Source: Pullulanibacillus pueri
GTDB lineage: Bacteria; Bacillota; Bacilli; Bacillales; Sporolactobacillaceae
DNA length: 52,899 bases
Assembly: GCF_014639255.1 (NCBI RefSeq)
Contig: NZ_BMFV01000035.1
Coordinates: forward strand, 1-52,899
Direction: 5' to 3'
Shown here: piece by piece, positions 1 through 7,412 of the stretch
How positions within the stretch are numbered: the stretch's first letter is position 1
Layout of the letters: the number at the start of each line of letters is the position of its first letter
Program-made: the position numbers and the translations under genes
The notes under the pieces: model-generated
What the model was told of the DNA's origin: nothing
Seen by the model: only the letters and a program-made list of their open reading frames with translations
The model's database searches: none

Positions 1-24
1 ATTTCTAAGAAGATTATCGCATGA

Positions 25-225
25 GTGATCTATAATTTCCTACGTGTAATTTATTTGACGCTTACAATTCGCCATGCTATTGAACTTGCCTGGAACCGAG
101 GAGATAAAGAGGCAATGGCACCTATCCTTGGCTCTGCAGTCATACAAGGAAACGCAAAGCCAACAAATAGCGAATACCTGCACCTCATTGCTGATTATAT
201 AAGAAGAAACTTAAAAGAAAGATAA
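25..225 (+). CDS. Hypothetical short ORF, possibly a gene remnant
   Basis: A 66-residue reading frame starting with GTG at the left edge, with no convincing ribosome-binding site. The C-terminal 50 residues are charged and helical in character (ending IRRNLKER) and look like a real protein tail, while the first 15 residues are hydrophobic and low in complexity. It stops just before a perfect hairpin at 226-258. It may be the 3' end of a truncated gene; I do not recognise the family. Confidence 0.3.
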   Translation: MIYNFLRVIYLTLTIRHAIELAWNRGDKEAMAPILGSAVIQGNAKPTNSEYLHLIADYIRRNLKER

Positions 226-258
226 AGTGGGACATGGGGTCAGGAACCATGTCCCACT
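226..258. repeat. REP-like GGGACA hairpin
   Basis: AGTGGGACATGG (226-237) pairs perfectly over 12 bp with CCATGTCCCACT (247-258). The same GGGACA...TGTCCC core recurs at 12694-12712, 49507-49525, 50040-50058 and 51857-51875. This resembles the REP-type palindromes that RAYT transposases mobilise in bacteria, but no RAYT gene is present. It could also terminate transcription from the left. Confidence 0.6.
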
Positions 259-429
259 ATCTATTAGAGGTATTATAAGTGTCTATAAATTCAGGTACCT
301 GTCACCACTGGGATTTGTCGAACAATGTTGGGAGTGCAGGCACTACAATAAAAATGATTAGGACTGGTGAATGCTTTTTCGTGTCCTTGTTAGTAAATAA
401 AAGGTGTGTCAAAATGATTACGGTCAATG

Positions 430-492
430 AATTTTGTATTTGTTACTCCCACGATATGTATGGCGTAGTAGACTTTATACTGCGCAATAAAT
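430..492 (-). pseudogene. C-terminal remnant of a small membrane protein gene
   Basis: Read on the minus strand, this stretch encodes FIAQYKVYYAIHIV, nearly the same as the tail FITQYKVYSALHIV of the ORF at 13104-13427. The DNA match covers about 50 bp (443-490 against 13105-13150). Upstream of it the reading frame does not continue the family. It is a relic of a paralogue. Confidence 0.45.
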
Positions 493-639
493 AATTTCGT
501 TTTGGAAGGATCGTAATTTAAGGAAATCAAGGCAATGTGGTCTTGTAAGTTTTCCAAAATTAGAATAGATGGGAATAAAAAGGAATTGGTAATAACTATG
601 TCGAATTATGTATTTATAATCTGTTTAAGGAGGCAAAAA

Positions 640-875
640 ATGACTGAATCAGTATCGTGGATTCGAAATATGTATACAGGTCCGGGTGGTGGAGTATATA
701 AGGTCCAGATTCGAATCCTTATAGGGCAATACATCCACTATGGCCACTATTTGCTATTGAACTTCGTAAAATGGGGAAGCAAAATGAAGCAAAAATGATT
801 GAAAAAGCTTTAAGAAATGCTGGGTTGAAATTTAATCTTATCTCTACATTATACCGTGTAGTTTTTATTATTTAA
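640..875 (+). pseudogene. GPGGG-motif small protein, frameshifted
   Basis: A strong ribosome-binding site (AAGGAGG, about 628-634) precedes an ATG at 640. The first frame reads MTESVSWIRNMYTGPGGG and then, after the TAT at about 697-699, continues sensibly only in another frame from GGT at 702 (GPDSNPYRAIHPLWPL...), ending at TAA 873-875. The pattern fits loss of one base from a TATACAGGT sequence, which is still intact at 672-680. Short Bacillus proteins with YTGPGGG repeats followed by NPYR are familiar to me, but I know no function for them. The intact product would have had about 78 residues. It lies 116 bp upstream of the RloC-like gene. Confidence 0.6.
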
Positions 876-991
876 ATACTATTGTTCAGTAAAATATACT
901 GTTGAAAAATTACGGAGACGATTATGTTTTTAAGTGATCGTATATTCACGGTTGAACGAATGAACTAAATCTAAAAAGGAGGAGTTTACAT

Positions 992-3385
992 TTGATAGAG
1001 AAGATTGACATAAAGAACTTTGGTTCTTTTAAAGATTATGAATGGAAAAGAAATGTAGGTAATGATGACAATTCTATTTTTAAAGACCTAAATATAATTT
1101 ATGGAAGAAATTATTCCGGGAAAACAACCTTATCTCGTATTTTTCAATGTGTTGAGTATGGAGAAATCCATGATGATTATCTTGATTCAGAATTTAGTTT
1201 TCATCTTAATGATGGTACGGAAATTACACATGATGATCTAGAACATATTAAAGAAAATATCACAATGAGGGTATATAATACAGATTTTGTAAAAACAAAT
1301 CTTAGTTGGTTTTTTAACGATGATGGAACCATTCAGCCCTTTACAATTTTAGGAGAACAAAATGTTGAGATTGAAAAACAATTATTAAAACTTAAAGAGA
1401 AGTTAGGAAGTGTGGGAGATAGTAAAGGGTTGTATTTTGAGTTACATAAAATAAATGAGGATTTTGAATCAAAACTAAATAAGGCAAAGGAAACTCAAAA
1501 TAAATTAGATAAGAAGTTAAAGGGGAAAGCCCAAGATATTAAGAATACTGGAGATATTTATAACAAACCTACTTATAACATTACATCAATTAAAAGGGAC
1601 TTAGATTTAATACGTAAGAACGGGATTTCTTCATTTATCCTTGATAAGGATAGTAAAACTTTAAATGAAAGGTTATTAAGAGAAGAAGCCAAAACCACTA
1701 TACCTAAAATATCGAAAATAAAAAAGAATTTCGCAGAATACATAGAAAAAACTAATGCATTACTTACTAAAAAAATAAAACCTAGTAAACCAATTACAGA
1801 ATTAATTAATGATAATTTGCTACAAGAATGGGTTAGAGAAGGGATGAAGCATCATAAAGGTAAAAGAGATACTTGTGGATTTTGTGGCAGTATATTAAAT
1901 CAGGATTTATGGGAAAAGTTAGGGGCACATTTTGATGAGGAATCCGATAGTCTAAGAAATCAAATAACCATCCATTTAAAAACAATAGAAAATTTAAGGT
2001 TAGAAATAACGAATTATATAACTCTTAATAAGAATAACTTTTATGTTCAACTCCATGATTCACTTGATAAACTGGTTAGAGAATGGGAAATGGGTGTAAA
2101 AGAATTTGAAGAGAATTTAAACAAACAAATATCTGAACTAAAAGAGAGAGAAAAAGACATATTTAATGAAAAAGAACTTATAAAGGTTTCATTAGATTTT
2201 AATACAGCATTAAATACAAAGATTGAAAGTCTTAATAAGCTTATTAAGAATAATAATGATAAAACACAAAATCTTAATAGCGACCAAGAGAAAGCAAGAA
2301 AAGAACTATTAATGGATAATGTTGCTGATTTTTATAATACGATACAATATGATGAAGAAATTAATAGCATCAATAGATTAGAAGGAGAATTCCAGCAAGT
2401 CAAATCATTAAGTGTTGAGAAGAGAGAAGAAATAGAACAGGTACTAAGCGAAAAAAGAGATTTAGAAATTCAAATTCAAGATGAAAGTAGAGGGGCAGAA
2501 TTAGTTAATACTCATTTAACTAATTTCTTTGGACATGAGGAACTTAAATTGGTTTCCGAAGGAGAATCACCTAATGTTAAATTTAAAATAATTAGGGATT
2601 CAGAAGAAGCTAAAAATTTAAGTGAGGGAGAATGCAGTCTAATATCATTTTGCTATTTTATGGCACAAATAGAAGATGAAATAAATGCAGACCGTAGTAA
2701 GGAAAAACTAATAGTATATATAGATGATCCCATTTCAAGTTTAGATGGAAATCATATTTTTTATATGTTTAGTTTAATAGAAAGTATCATAGCAAAAAGA
2801 AAAAAATATTTACAAATGTTTATTTCTACACATAATTTAGATTTTCTTAAATACCTTAAAAGATTAACAAAACCAAATGGAGATGGAAGTATAAACCATT
2901 TTCTTATTGAAAGAAGACTGAGACAAAATGATAGTAAAAGTTTTTTAGGTAAAATGCCAGTCCATTTAAAAGAATATGTAACTGAATTTAACTACTTGTT
3001 TAATGAAATTTATAACCTTTATAAAGAGGTAAAGGGTGACAGAAAGCAACTTTTAAAGAACACATATAATCAATTTTATAATATACCTAACAATATAAGA
3101 AAATTTCTTGAATGTTATTTGTTTTATAAATACCCAAATACTTCAACTCCACTAGAAAATTTACCGCAAATGTTTAATGGCAATGTACCCCCTCTATTAA
3201 ATAGAGTAATAAATGAATATTCTCATTTGGTCTACCTTGACAGAGGTTGGAAACCTGTTGATGTAGATGAGATGGAAATGTGTGTTGAAATTATTATCAA
3301 ACGACTTGAAGAAATTGACCCAGAACAATTTAATTCATTACTAGATAGTATTGGAGTAAAACCGAAAGAAGAGATTGGAGTTTAG
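992..3385 (+). CDS. rloC: RloC-like anticodon nuclease / AAA_13 ATPase
   Basis: A 797-residue ABC/SMC-type ATPase with a TTG start 8 bp after AAAGGAGGA. Walker A GRNYSGKTT is at residues 38-46, the ABC signature LSEGE at 543-547 and Walker B LIVYIDDPISSLD at about 571-583, followed by the H-loop region ISTHNLDFL. The central region is coiled coil, interrupted by a CxxC zinc-hook motif (C295, C298). The C-terminal domain has R703-xxx-E707 and H745, matching the Arg/Glu/His arrangement of the PrrC/RloC tRNA anticodon nuclease domain. Length and the zinc hook fit RloC (about 800 residues), which cuts a tRNA anticodon loop after DNA damage or phage attack. RloC often sits beside type I restriction genes; here it stands alone. 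The catalytic assignment comes from motif spacing (His at +42; as I recall about +36 in PrrC), so a related AAA_13 protein is possible. Confidence 0.72.
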   Translation: MIEKIDIKNFGSFKDYEWKRNVGNDDNSIFKDLNIIYGRNYSGKTTLSRIFQCVEYGEIHDDYLDSEFSFHLNDGTEITHDDLEHIKENITMRVYNTDFVKTNLSWFFNDDGTIQPFTILGEQNVEIEKQLLKLKEKLGSVGDSKGLYFELHKINEDFESKLNKAKETQNKLDKKLKGKAQDIKNTGDIYNKPTYNITSIKRDLDLIRKNGISSFILDKDSKTLNERLLREEAKTTIPKISKIKKNFAEYIEKTNALLTKKIKPSKPITELINDNLLQEWVREGMKHHKGKRDTCGFCGSILNQDLWEKLGAHFDEESDSLRNQITIHLKTIENLRLEITNYITLNKNNFYVQLHDSLDKLVREWEMGVKEFEENLNKQISELKEREKDIFNEKELIKVSLDFNTALNTKIESLNKLIKNNNDKTQNLNSDQEKARKELLMDNVADFYNTIQYDEEINSINRLEGEFQQVKSLSVEKREEIEQVLSEKRDLEIQIQDESRGAELVNTHLTNFFGHEELKLVSEGESPNVKFKIIRDSEEAKNLSEGECSLISFCYFMAQIEDEINADRSKEKLIVYIDDPISSLDGNHIFYMFSLIESIIAKRKKYLQMFISTHNLDFLKYLKRLTKPNGDGSINHFLIERRLRQNDSKSFLGKMPVHLKEYVTEFNYLFNEIYNLYKEVKGDRKQLLKNTYNQFYNIPNNIRKFLECYLFYKYPNTSTPLENLPQMFNGNVPPLLNRVINEYSHLVYLDRGWKPVDVDEMEMCVEIIIKRLEEIDPEQFNSLLDSIGVKPKEEIGV

Positions 3386-3523
3386 GTTACTTCAAAATCT
3401 ATAAAAAAATATCATTAGAGCAATCTTGTTTTAAAAAAACAGGCACTTTACTTTGAAAACACTATAGAAACCTCTATAGGGTATTAGTTGAACTAGGACT
3501 GTTATACTATCTGGATTTTCTGC

Positions 3524-3640
3524 TGCACAGTACAACTCTATTATGAAATAGAAGATTATAGTCCACAATCTTGCGCGATTACAGAAAGCTATAAGCCTAG
3601 TTCTCGGTAAAAATATGAGGATTAGGCTTTTAAATTTACT
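3524..3640. repeat. Dispersed repeat with internal terminator-like hairpin
   Basis: The stretch from TGCACAGTACAAC through GATTATAGTCCACAATC recurs almost exactly at 17956-18022 and in decayed form at 25577-25675. Here and at 25.6 kb it ends in a hairpin followed by T residues (here AAGCCTA 3593-3599 with TAGGCTT 3623-3629). The hairpin may terminate the RloC transcript. Otherwise 3386-3780 holds no gene I can support. Confidence 0.5.
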
Positions 3641-3784
3641 ATCTCTAAATTTTCCAGTGGTAAATGCTTTGACAATAAGCGGTAAATTCCGTGGCAACTG
3701 GTGGTGAAAAGCATGGCAAATTGCCTATTCCCTCTCACTAGCTGGATGCAATGGTGTTTAGCAATAGGGTATCAACTGAAACAT

Positions 3785-3870
3785 TAAATATGGAAGTCAT
3801 TTGCTTTAAGGTTCTAAAGAGGGTCCATTTCTTCCCCGTTCATAATAGCCATATGCGCTATTTACCTCAC
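3785..3870 (-). pseudogene. Remnant of an XRE-family HTH regulator
   Basis: On the minus strand this encodes SAYGYYERGRNGPSLE and then, after a 1-base frameshift, TLKQMTSIF. The intact regulator at 27410-27790 reads SAYGYYERGRNEPSLETLKQMASIF at the same place. Only the second half of the HTH domain survives, so this is a decayed paralogue. Confidence 0.65.
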
Positions 3871-3893
3871 TTGATAATGCCTCATGCTAGATT

Positions 3894-4253
3894 TCAATCT
3901 TCATTCTGTTTTTTAAACTTTATGTAGCGTAATATGTCTAAGATCTCTTTTTTTACCTCTTCAGGCGATCCGGGGATTTCATTAAAGGCTGTTTGTATTT
4001 CAGGATCAGTGATAATCTCCAGAAGTCTTTGATCAACATTTTTATCTTGTAGGTAGGTATGACCACTTAAAATATAATCGATAGAGACATCAAAAAATTG
4101 TGCGAATGTTTGAAGCATATCATAATCGGCTTGATTAACATCAGTCTCGTATTTTGCATAAGTTGCTCTTTTGATGCCTAATTGATCAGAGAGTGCTTCC
4201 TGAGATAAGCCAACTTTGTTTCTCAAGTGTTTAAGTCTTTCTCCAACAGTCAT
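3894..4253 (-). CDS. XRE-family HTH repressor
   Basis: A 119-residue protein. The N-terminal HTH_3 domain (residues 5-60) contains LSQEALSDQLGIKRATYAKYE, a typical XRE helix-turn-helix, and then FFDVSIDYILSGH, the common end of this domain. A short C-terminal tail is rich in E and K (VKKEILDILRYIKFKK) and may mediate dimerisation. It is transcribed divergently from the small XRE gene at 4414 across 160 bp that hold a dyad operator, an arrangement like phage or ICE lysogeny switches. No phage genes surround it. Confidence 0.85.
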   Translation of the reverse strand: MTVGERLKHLRNKVGLSQEALSDQLGIKRATYAKYETDVNQADYDMLQTFAQFFDVSIDYILSGHTYLQDKNVDQRLLEIITDPEIQTAFNEIPGSPEEVKKEILDILRYIKFKKQNED

Positions 4254-4342
4254 GACTGTTTTCTCCTTTAATATTATTTGTCCCCATTTTAAAATAGATG
4301 TGAATAAAAATCACATAATGATATAATAAATCACAAAATATA

Positions 4343-4375
4343 TTGACTTAATTTTATAGTGTGATAATATATCAC
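4343..4375 (+). promoter_or_regulatory. Promoter and dyad operator between divergent XRE genes
   Basis: TTGACT (4343-4348), 16 bp, TAATAT (4365-4370) forms a sigma-A type promoter reading toward 4414. The perfect dyad GTGATA-ATA-TATCAC (4361-4375) overlaps the -10 box, so a bound XRE protein should block this promoter. Further TCACA half-sites lie nearer the leftward gene (4311-4335). Confidence 0.65.
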
Positions 4376-4413
4376 TATAAAAGATTGAAGTTAAAGGCAA
4401 GGAGTGTCATTCC

Positions 4414-4644
4414 TTGAAAAATCATTGGTTAGTGATGCAGCGAAACAACAAAGAGTACACACAAGCACAAGTTGCGAGACTCTCAGGAATAGAGAGATCG
4501 TACTACACAAAGATTGAGAATGGGACGATGCCGAGTGTAAAAGTCGCACAAAGGATTGCTAAAGTCTTAAACTTCGATTGGACTCTTTTTTTTGTAGAAA
4601 ACCGTGACAAAACATCACGAAAACAAAAAAGACCGTTTGAATGA
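4414..4644 (+). CDS. Small XRE-family HTH protein (Cro/Xre type)
   Basis: A 76-residue protein that is almost entirely an HTH_3 domain: TQAQVARLSGIERSYYTKIENG is the helix-turn-helix and VAQRIAKVLNFDWTLFF closes the fold. The start is TTG at 4414 behind AAGGAG (4399-4404). That Shine-Dalgarno can pair with TCCTT just at the start codon (AAGGA-N7-TCCTT), so translation may be damped by a small hairpin. Together with the divergent repressor it forms a two-regulator switch; no obvious target gene follows. Confidence 0.8.
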   Translation: MKNHWLVMQRNNKEYTQAQVARLSGIERSYYTKIENGTMPSVKVAQRIAKVLNFDWTLFFVENRDKTSRKQKRPFE

Positions 4645-4953
4645 TAGGGATAACTAATGAATTTAAAGGGCGGTGAGGGTGAATGGTTATTTAAGTATTT
4701 TGATTAGAAGTGGTTTGTAAAGTAAATGTCAGTCTTCCCAACAAGAAAGTCCTCATGAAATAGTTTTAAAACTTCGTATTCATAAAATCCTCATCTATGA
4801 ATTTCAAACACTTTCTCTATTAAATCTAATATTAAATGAATTAAGTGCTTATAAATAGCTTTGCAATTAAAAACAAACATTTATATAGAAACTTAAAGGG
4901 GGTGGTTTTTTCTTAGAACATAGTTTGTTCATATTAATATTTATGGGGGGAGT
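4645..4953. other. Intergenic, no gene seen
   Basis: About 300 bp of AT-rich sequence between the XRE gene and a decayed binding-protein gene. The only things I see are G-rich Shine-Dalgarno-like stretches at about 4900 and 4944 and a short dyad GAACA...TGTTC near 4917-4930. Confidence 0.5.
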
Positions 4954-5589
4954 TTGAGAAAATCTATAGGGCTTTTAGCAACAATTATATTAGTGTTGAT
5001 GACTGTCTTGGTTGGATGTTCAATTTCGAGCTCTGGCAGTTCTAAGGGGAAATCTGGTGCTATAACTGTAACCTTTTGGTACAGTGCAACGGGTAAAGAT
5101 GAAGATGGGATCAAGAATGTCATAAATCATGAAAACATTCAAGTCAAGGGAACTTATGTGGCCACTGATGAAACAAATGATGATAAGCTGCTACAGCTCC
5201 TGCAGGTGGTAACTCGCCTGATATTGCTTTTTTGATCGGTTTAAAGTTGCCTCATGGGCGAATCAAGGTTCGTTGACGGATCTAAGTGATTATGCTGAAA
5301 AAGATAGCGTAACAAAAGATCAATATTATCCATTTGCATGGGATGAATCTAGTTATAATGGGAAGCTATATGCGATCCCTATTTCAGCAGGTGATCGATT
5401 GCTGTTTTACAATAAGGACGAATTTAAGGAAGCTGGGCTTGACCTGAATAAGCCACCAACGACGATGGATCAACTAGAAGAATATCCGGACAAGCTGACT
5501 AAAAAAGACGGAAGTCGCTTCAAGCAACTTGGGTTTGCACCATGGTTAGGCCAGGGCTGGTTGTATACATGGGGATGGGAATCCAGCAA
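4954..5589 (+). pseudogene. Sugar ABC transporter binding protein, decayed
   Basis: The start (TTG after GGGGGGAG) encodes a lipoprotein signal ending LVGC, followed by a solute-binding domain clearly homologous to the intact gene at 7413-8735: TDLSDYAEKDSVTKDQYYPFAWDES, LLFYNKDEFKEAGLD, PPTTMDQLEEYPDKLTKKDG and GQGWLYTWGWE all have counterparts there. At least two frameshifts occur around 5190-5260 (the reading passes from DDKLL to PAGGNSPDIAF to DRFKVASWANQGSLTDLSDY in three frames). The gene stops abruptly at about 5590, where the sequence switches to a LacI-family C-terminus. It is therefore dead, and its distal two thirds are deleted. Confidence 0.85.
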
Positions 5590-5808
5590 ATGGGGAAAAG
5601 TATTCCTGAAGATATTGGCATTGTAGACTTTGACGGTATAACCCTTGGAGAAATAATCCATCCAGAATTGACGACAATGTCCCAGCCGATTTATGATATA
5701 GGGCTTTTGGCTGCACGTATGCTAATTAAACGAATAGAAAACAAATCTTTAGATAAGGCATTCTATGAAATGCCAATAAAGCTAACTAAAAGACAAACAA
5801 CAAGGTAA
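5590..5808 (+). pseudogene. C-terminal remnant of a LacI-family regulator
   Basis: Residues KSIPEDIGIVDFDGITLGEIIHPELTTMSQPIYDIG and what follows are the end of a LacI/GalR effector-binding domain (the FDG...P.LTT...Q...G pattern of the family). The DNA-binding domain and most of the core are missing, replaced by the broken binding-protein gene. It lies directly upstream of ribokinase, so it was probably the local repressor of the ribose genes, now lost. Confidence 0.8.
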
Positions 5809-5829
5809 ATGAGAAAGGAAATCCAATCT

Positions 5830-6777
5830 ATGAATCATCCGAAAATCACTGTTATTGGAAGTATAAATATGGATTTTATTACGAATACATCAATCATTCC
5901 CGATGAAGGGGTCACTGTTTTTGGGGACTCCTTTTCAACAAAGCCAGGCGGCAAGGGGGCGAATCAAGCTATTGCTGCTGCAAGGCTTGGCGCACAGGTA
6001 AGAATGATTGGATGCGTTGGTAACGATGTGTTTCGGAAGGAAATTATAGACCGTTTTATTGATGAAGGTGTTTTTTTTGAAAATGCGGAACCGGTTACAC
6101 AAATCTCAACCGGTGTTGCCAATATTACTGTTTTTCGTGGCGACAATCGTATCATTGTTATTCCTGGGGCAAATAAACAACTAACCCCTGATAAGATTCT
6201 AGCTAAAAAGGAATGCATAGCAACGAGTGATGTTATTCTTTTACAACTTGAGATTCCCTTTGAAACGGTTGAGACAGCTATTCACCTAGCTGATCAATAT
6301 GGTGTCAAAGTTATATTAAATCCTGCTCCTGCTACATTCTTACCCGAATCATTATTGAGCAAAGTCAGTTACATAACACCAAACGAATTTGAGTTATCAA
6401 AAATATTGGAAAGAGGTACAAAGTCTGATGAATCAATGGAAAATTTAATTAGAGAAATAGGAACTTCGTGCATTGTTACGAAAGGAGGGGATGGTGTTTA
6501 TTATTTAAATGATTATGATTTAGTCCATGTCCCTGGGTTTGATGTGGACGTCGTTGATACGACAGGAGCTGGCGATGCCTTCAATGGAGCTTTTGCTGTA
6601 GCCATAGGGTCGGGTTATTCTCTGGAAAAGGCATGCGAGTTTGCCAATGTTGTAGGAGCACTGACTGTGCAGAAAAATGGAGCACAGCCTGGGATGCCGA
6701 CATTACAGGATATTAATCAATTTTTGAAAGAACAGGGCGTGGAAGTTCCTATATTACAAGATGGTGAACCTATTTAA
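5830..6777 (+). CDS. rbsK: Ribokinase (PfkB family)
   Basis: About 315 residues from ATG 5830 (MNHPKITVIGSINMD). An in-frame ATG at 5809 is possible, but 5830 has GAAAGGA about 11 bp ahead. PfkB signatures: the N-terminal GSINMDFITN, the GGKGANQAIAAARLGA motif at residues about 40-55, and the C-terminal DTTGAGDAFNGAF with the catalytic Asp. This is the ribokinase pattern: ATP-dependent phosphorylation of D-ribose to ribose 5-phosphate in the cytoplasm. It begins a run of same-strand genes (rpiB, ABC transporter, ADP-ribosylglycohydrolase), consistent with a ribose or riboside operon. Related PfkB sugar kinases cannot be excluded. Confidence 0.88.
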   Translation: MNHPKITVIGSINMDFITNTSIIPDEGVTVFGDSFSTKPGGKGANQAIAAARLGAQVRMIGCVGNDVFRKEIIDRFIDEGVFFENAEPVTQISTGVANITVFRGDNRIIVIPGANKQLTPDKILAKKECIATSDVILLQLEIPFETVETAIHLADQYGVKVILNPAPATFLPESLLSKVSYITPNEFELSKILERGTKSDESMENLIREIGTSCIVTKGGDGVYYLNDYDLVHVPGFDVDVVDTTGAGDAFNGAFAVAIGSGYSLEKACEFANVVGALTVQKNGAQPGMPTLQDINQFLKEQGVEVPILQDGEPI

Positions 6778-6858
6778 GAATTAAATAATCTCTTTAAGGA
6801 GGTGCTGCTATTTGATGAAAGAGCTTTCGTGTTATCGATAAAAAGGAGGAGAAATTTT

Positions 6859-7326
6859 ATGATTATTACATTGGGTTGTGACCATGCTGGCTTTCCTCTT
6901 AAAAGTAAGTTGATGGAACACTTACACTCAAAAGGACATCAGGTAATTGACCATGGAAGCTATACTCCTGAACCGGTGGATTTTCCAGATATAGCAAAAA
7001 AAGTTTGTAGTTCTATTAAACACGGAGAATCAGAACGGGGGATCATGGTGTGTGGAACAGGAGTTGGAGCAAGTATAGCAGCCAATAAAATCCCTGAAAT
7101 TCGTGCTGCTCTTTGCCATGATATTCATTCAGCTCACCAATGTGTTGAACATGATAATGTAAATGTCATGTGTTTAGGAGCAAAAATTATTGGCGAATGG
7201 TTAGCCTACGATTTAATTGATGCATTTTTGAATGCAGAGTTTAGTACAGAACCAGAATTTAGACGCAGAGTTGAAAAATTAAATTTAATGGAATTAGAAG
7301 CTGAAAAAGAATTAAAAGAAAAATAG
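6859..7326 (+). CDS. rpiB: RpiB-type sugar-phosphate isomerase
   Basis: 155 residues from ATG 6859 behind AAAAAGGAGGAG; the longer upstream frame lacks a ribosome-binding site. The start MIITLGCDHAGFPLK carries the RpiB Asp-His pair, and VCGTGVGASIAANKIP contains the active-site cysteine and phosphate loop. HDIHSAHQCVEHDNVNVMCLGAKIIG completes the LacAB_rpiB fold. The family interconverts ribose 5-phosphate and ribulose 5-phosphate, and some members act on allose-6-phosphate or galactose-6-phosphate. Next to ribokinase, the ribose role is most likely: it would send ribose 5-phosphate into the pentose phosphate pathway. Confidence 0.88.
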   Translation: MIITLGCDHAGFPLKSKLMEHLHSKGHQVIDHGSYTPEPVDFPDIAKKVCSSIKHGESERGIMVCGTGVGASIAANKIPEIRAALCHDIHSAHQCVEHDNVNVMCLGAKIIGEWLAYDLIDAFLNAEFSTEPEFRRRVEKLNLMELEAEKELKEK

Positions 7327-7412
7327 TTGTAATTACCAGCCATAGAAAAGACTTATTACTTATTTTGTAACAAAGGCTTTCACAATGCAAATTTACATTA
7401 GGAGTGGAAGAA

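Noticed and set aside
279..494. Open frame of 71 codons on the plus strand
   Set aside because: It lacks a ribosome-binding site and overlaps repeat sequence; the minus strand carries the protein-level conservation instead.
702..722. TTCGAATCC resembling a tRNA T-loop
   Set aside because: No matching acceptor, D or anticodon stems; it is part of the GPGGG coding sequence.
3431..3697. Minus-strand frame of 88 codons sharing NRARLWTIIFYFI with a frame at 17851-18039
   Set aside because: The shared residues come from the dispersed DNA repeat; neither frame has a start site and the third repeat copy has stops in this frame.
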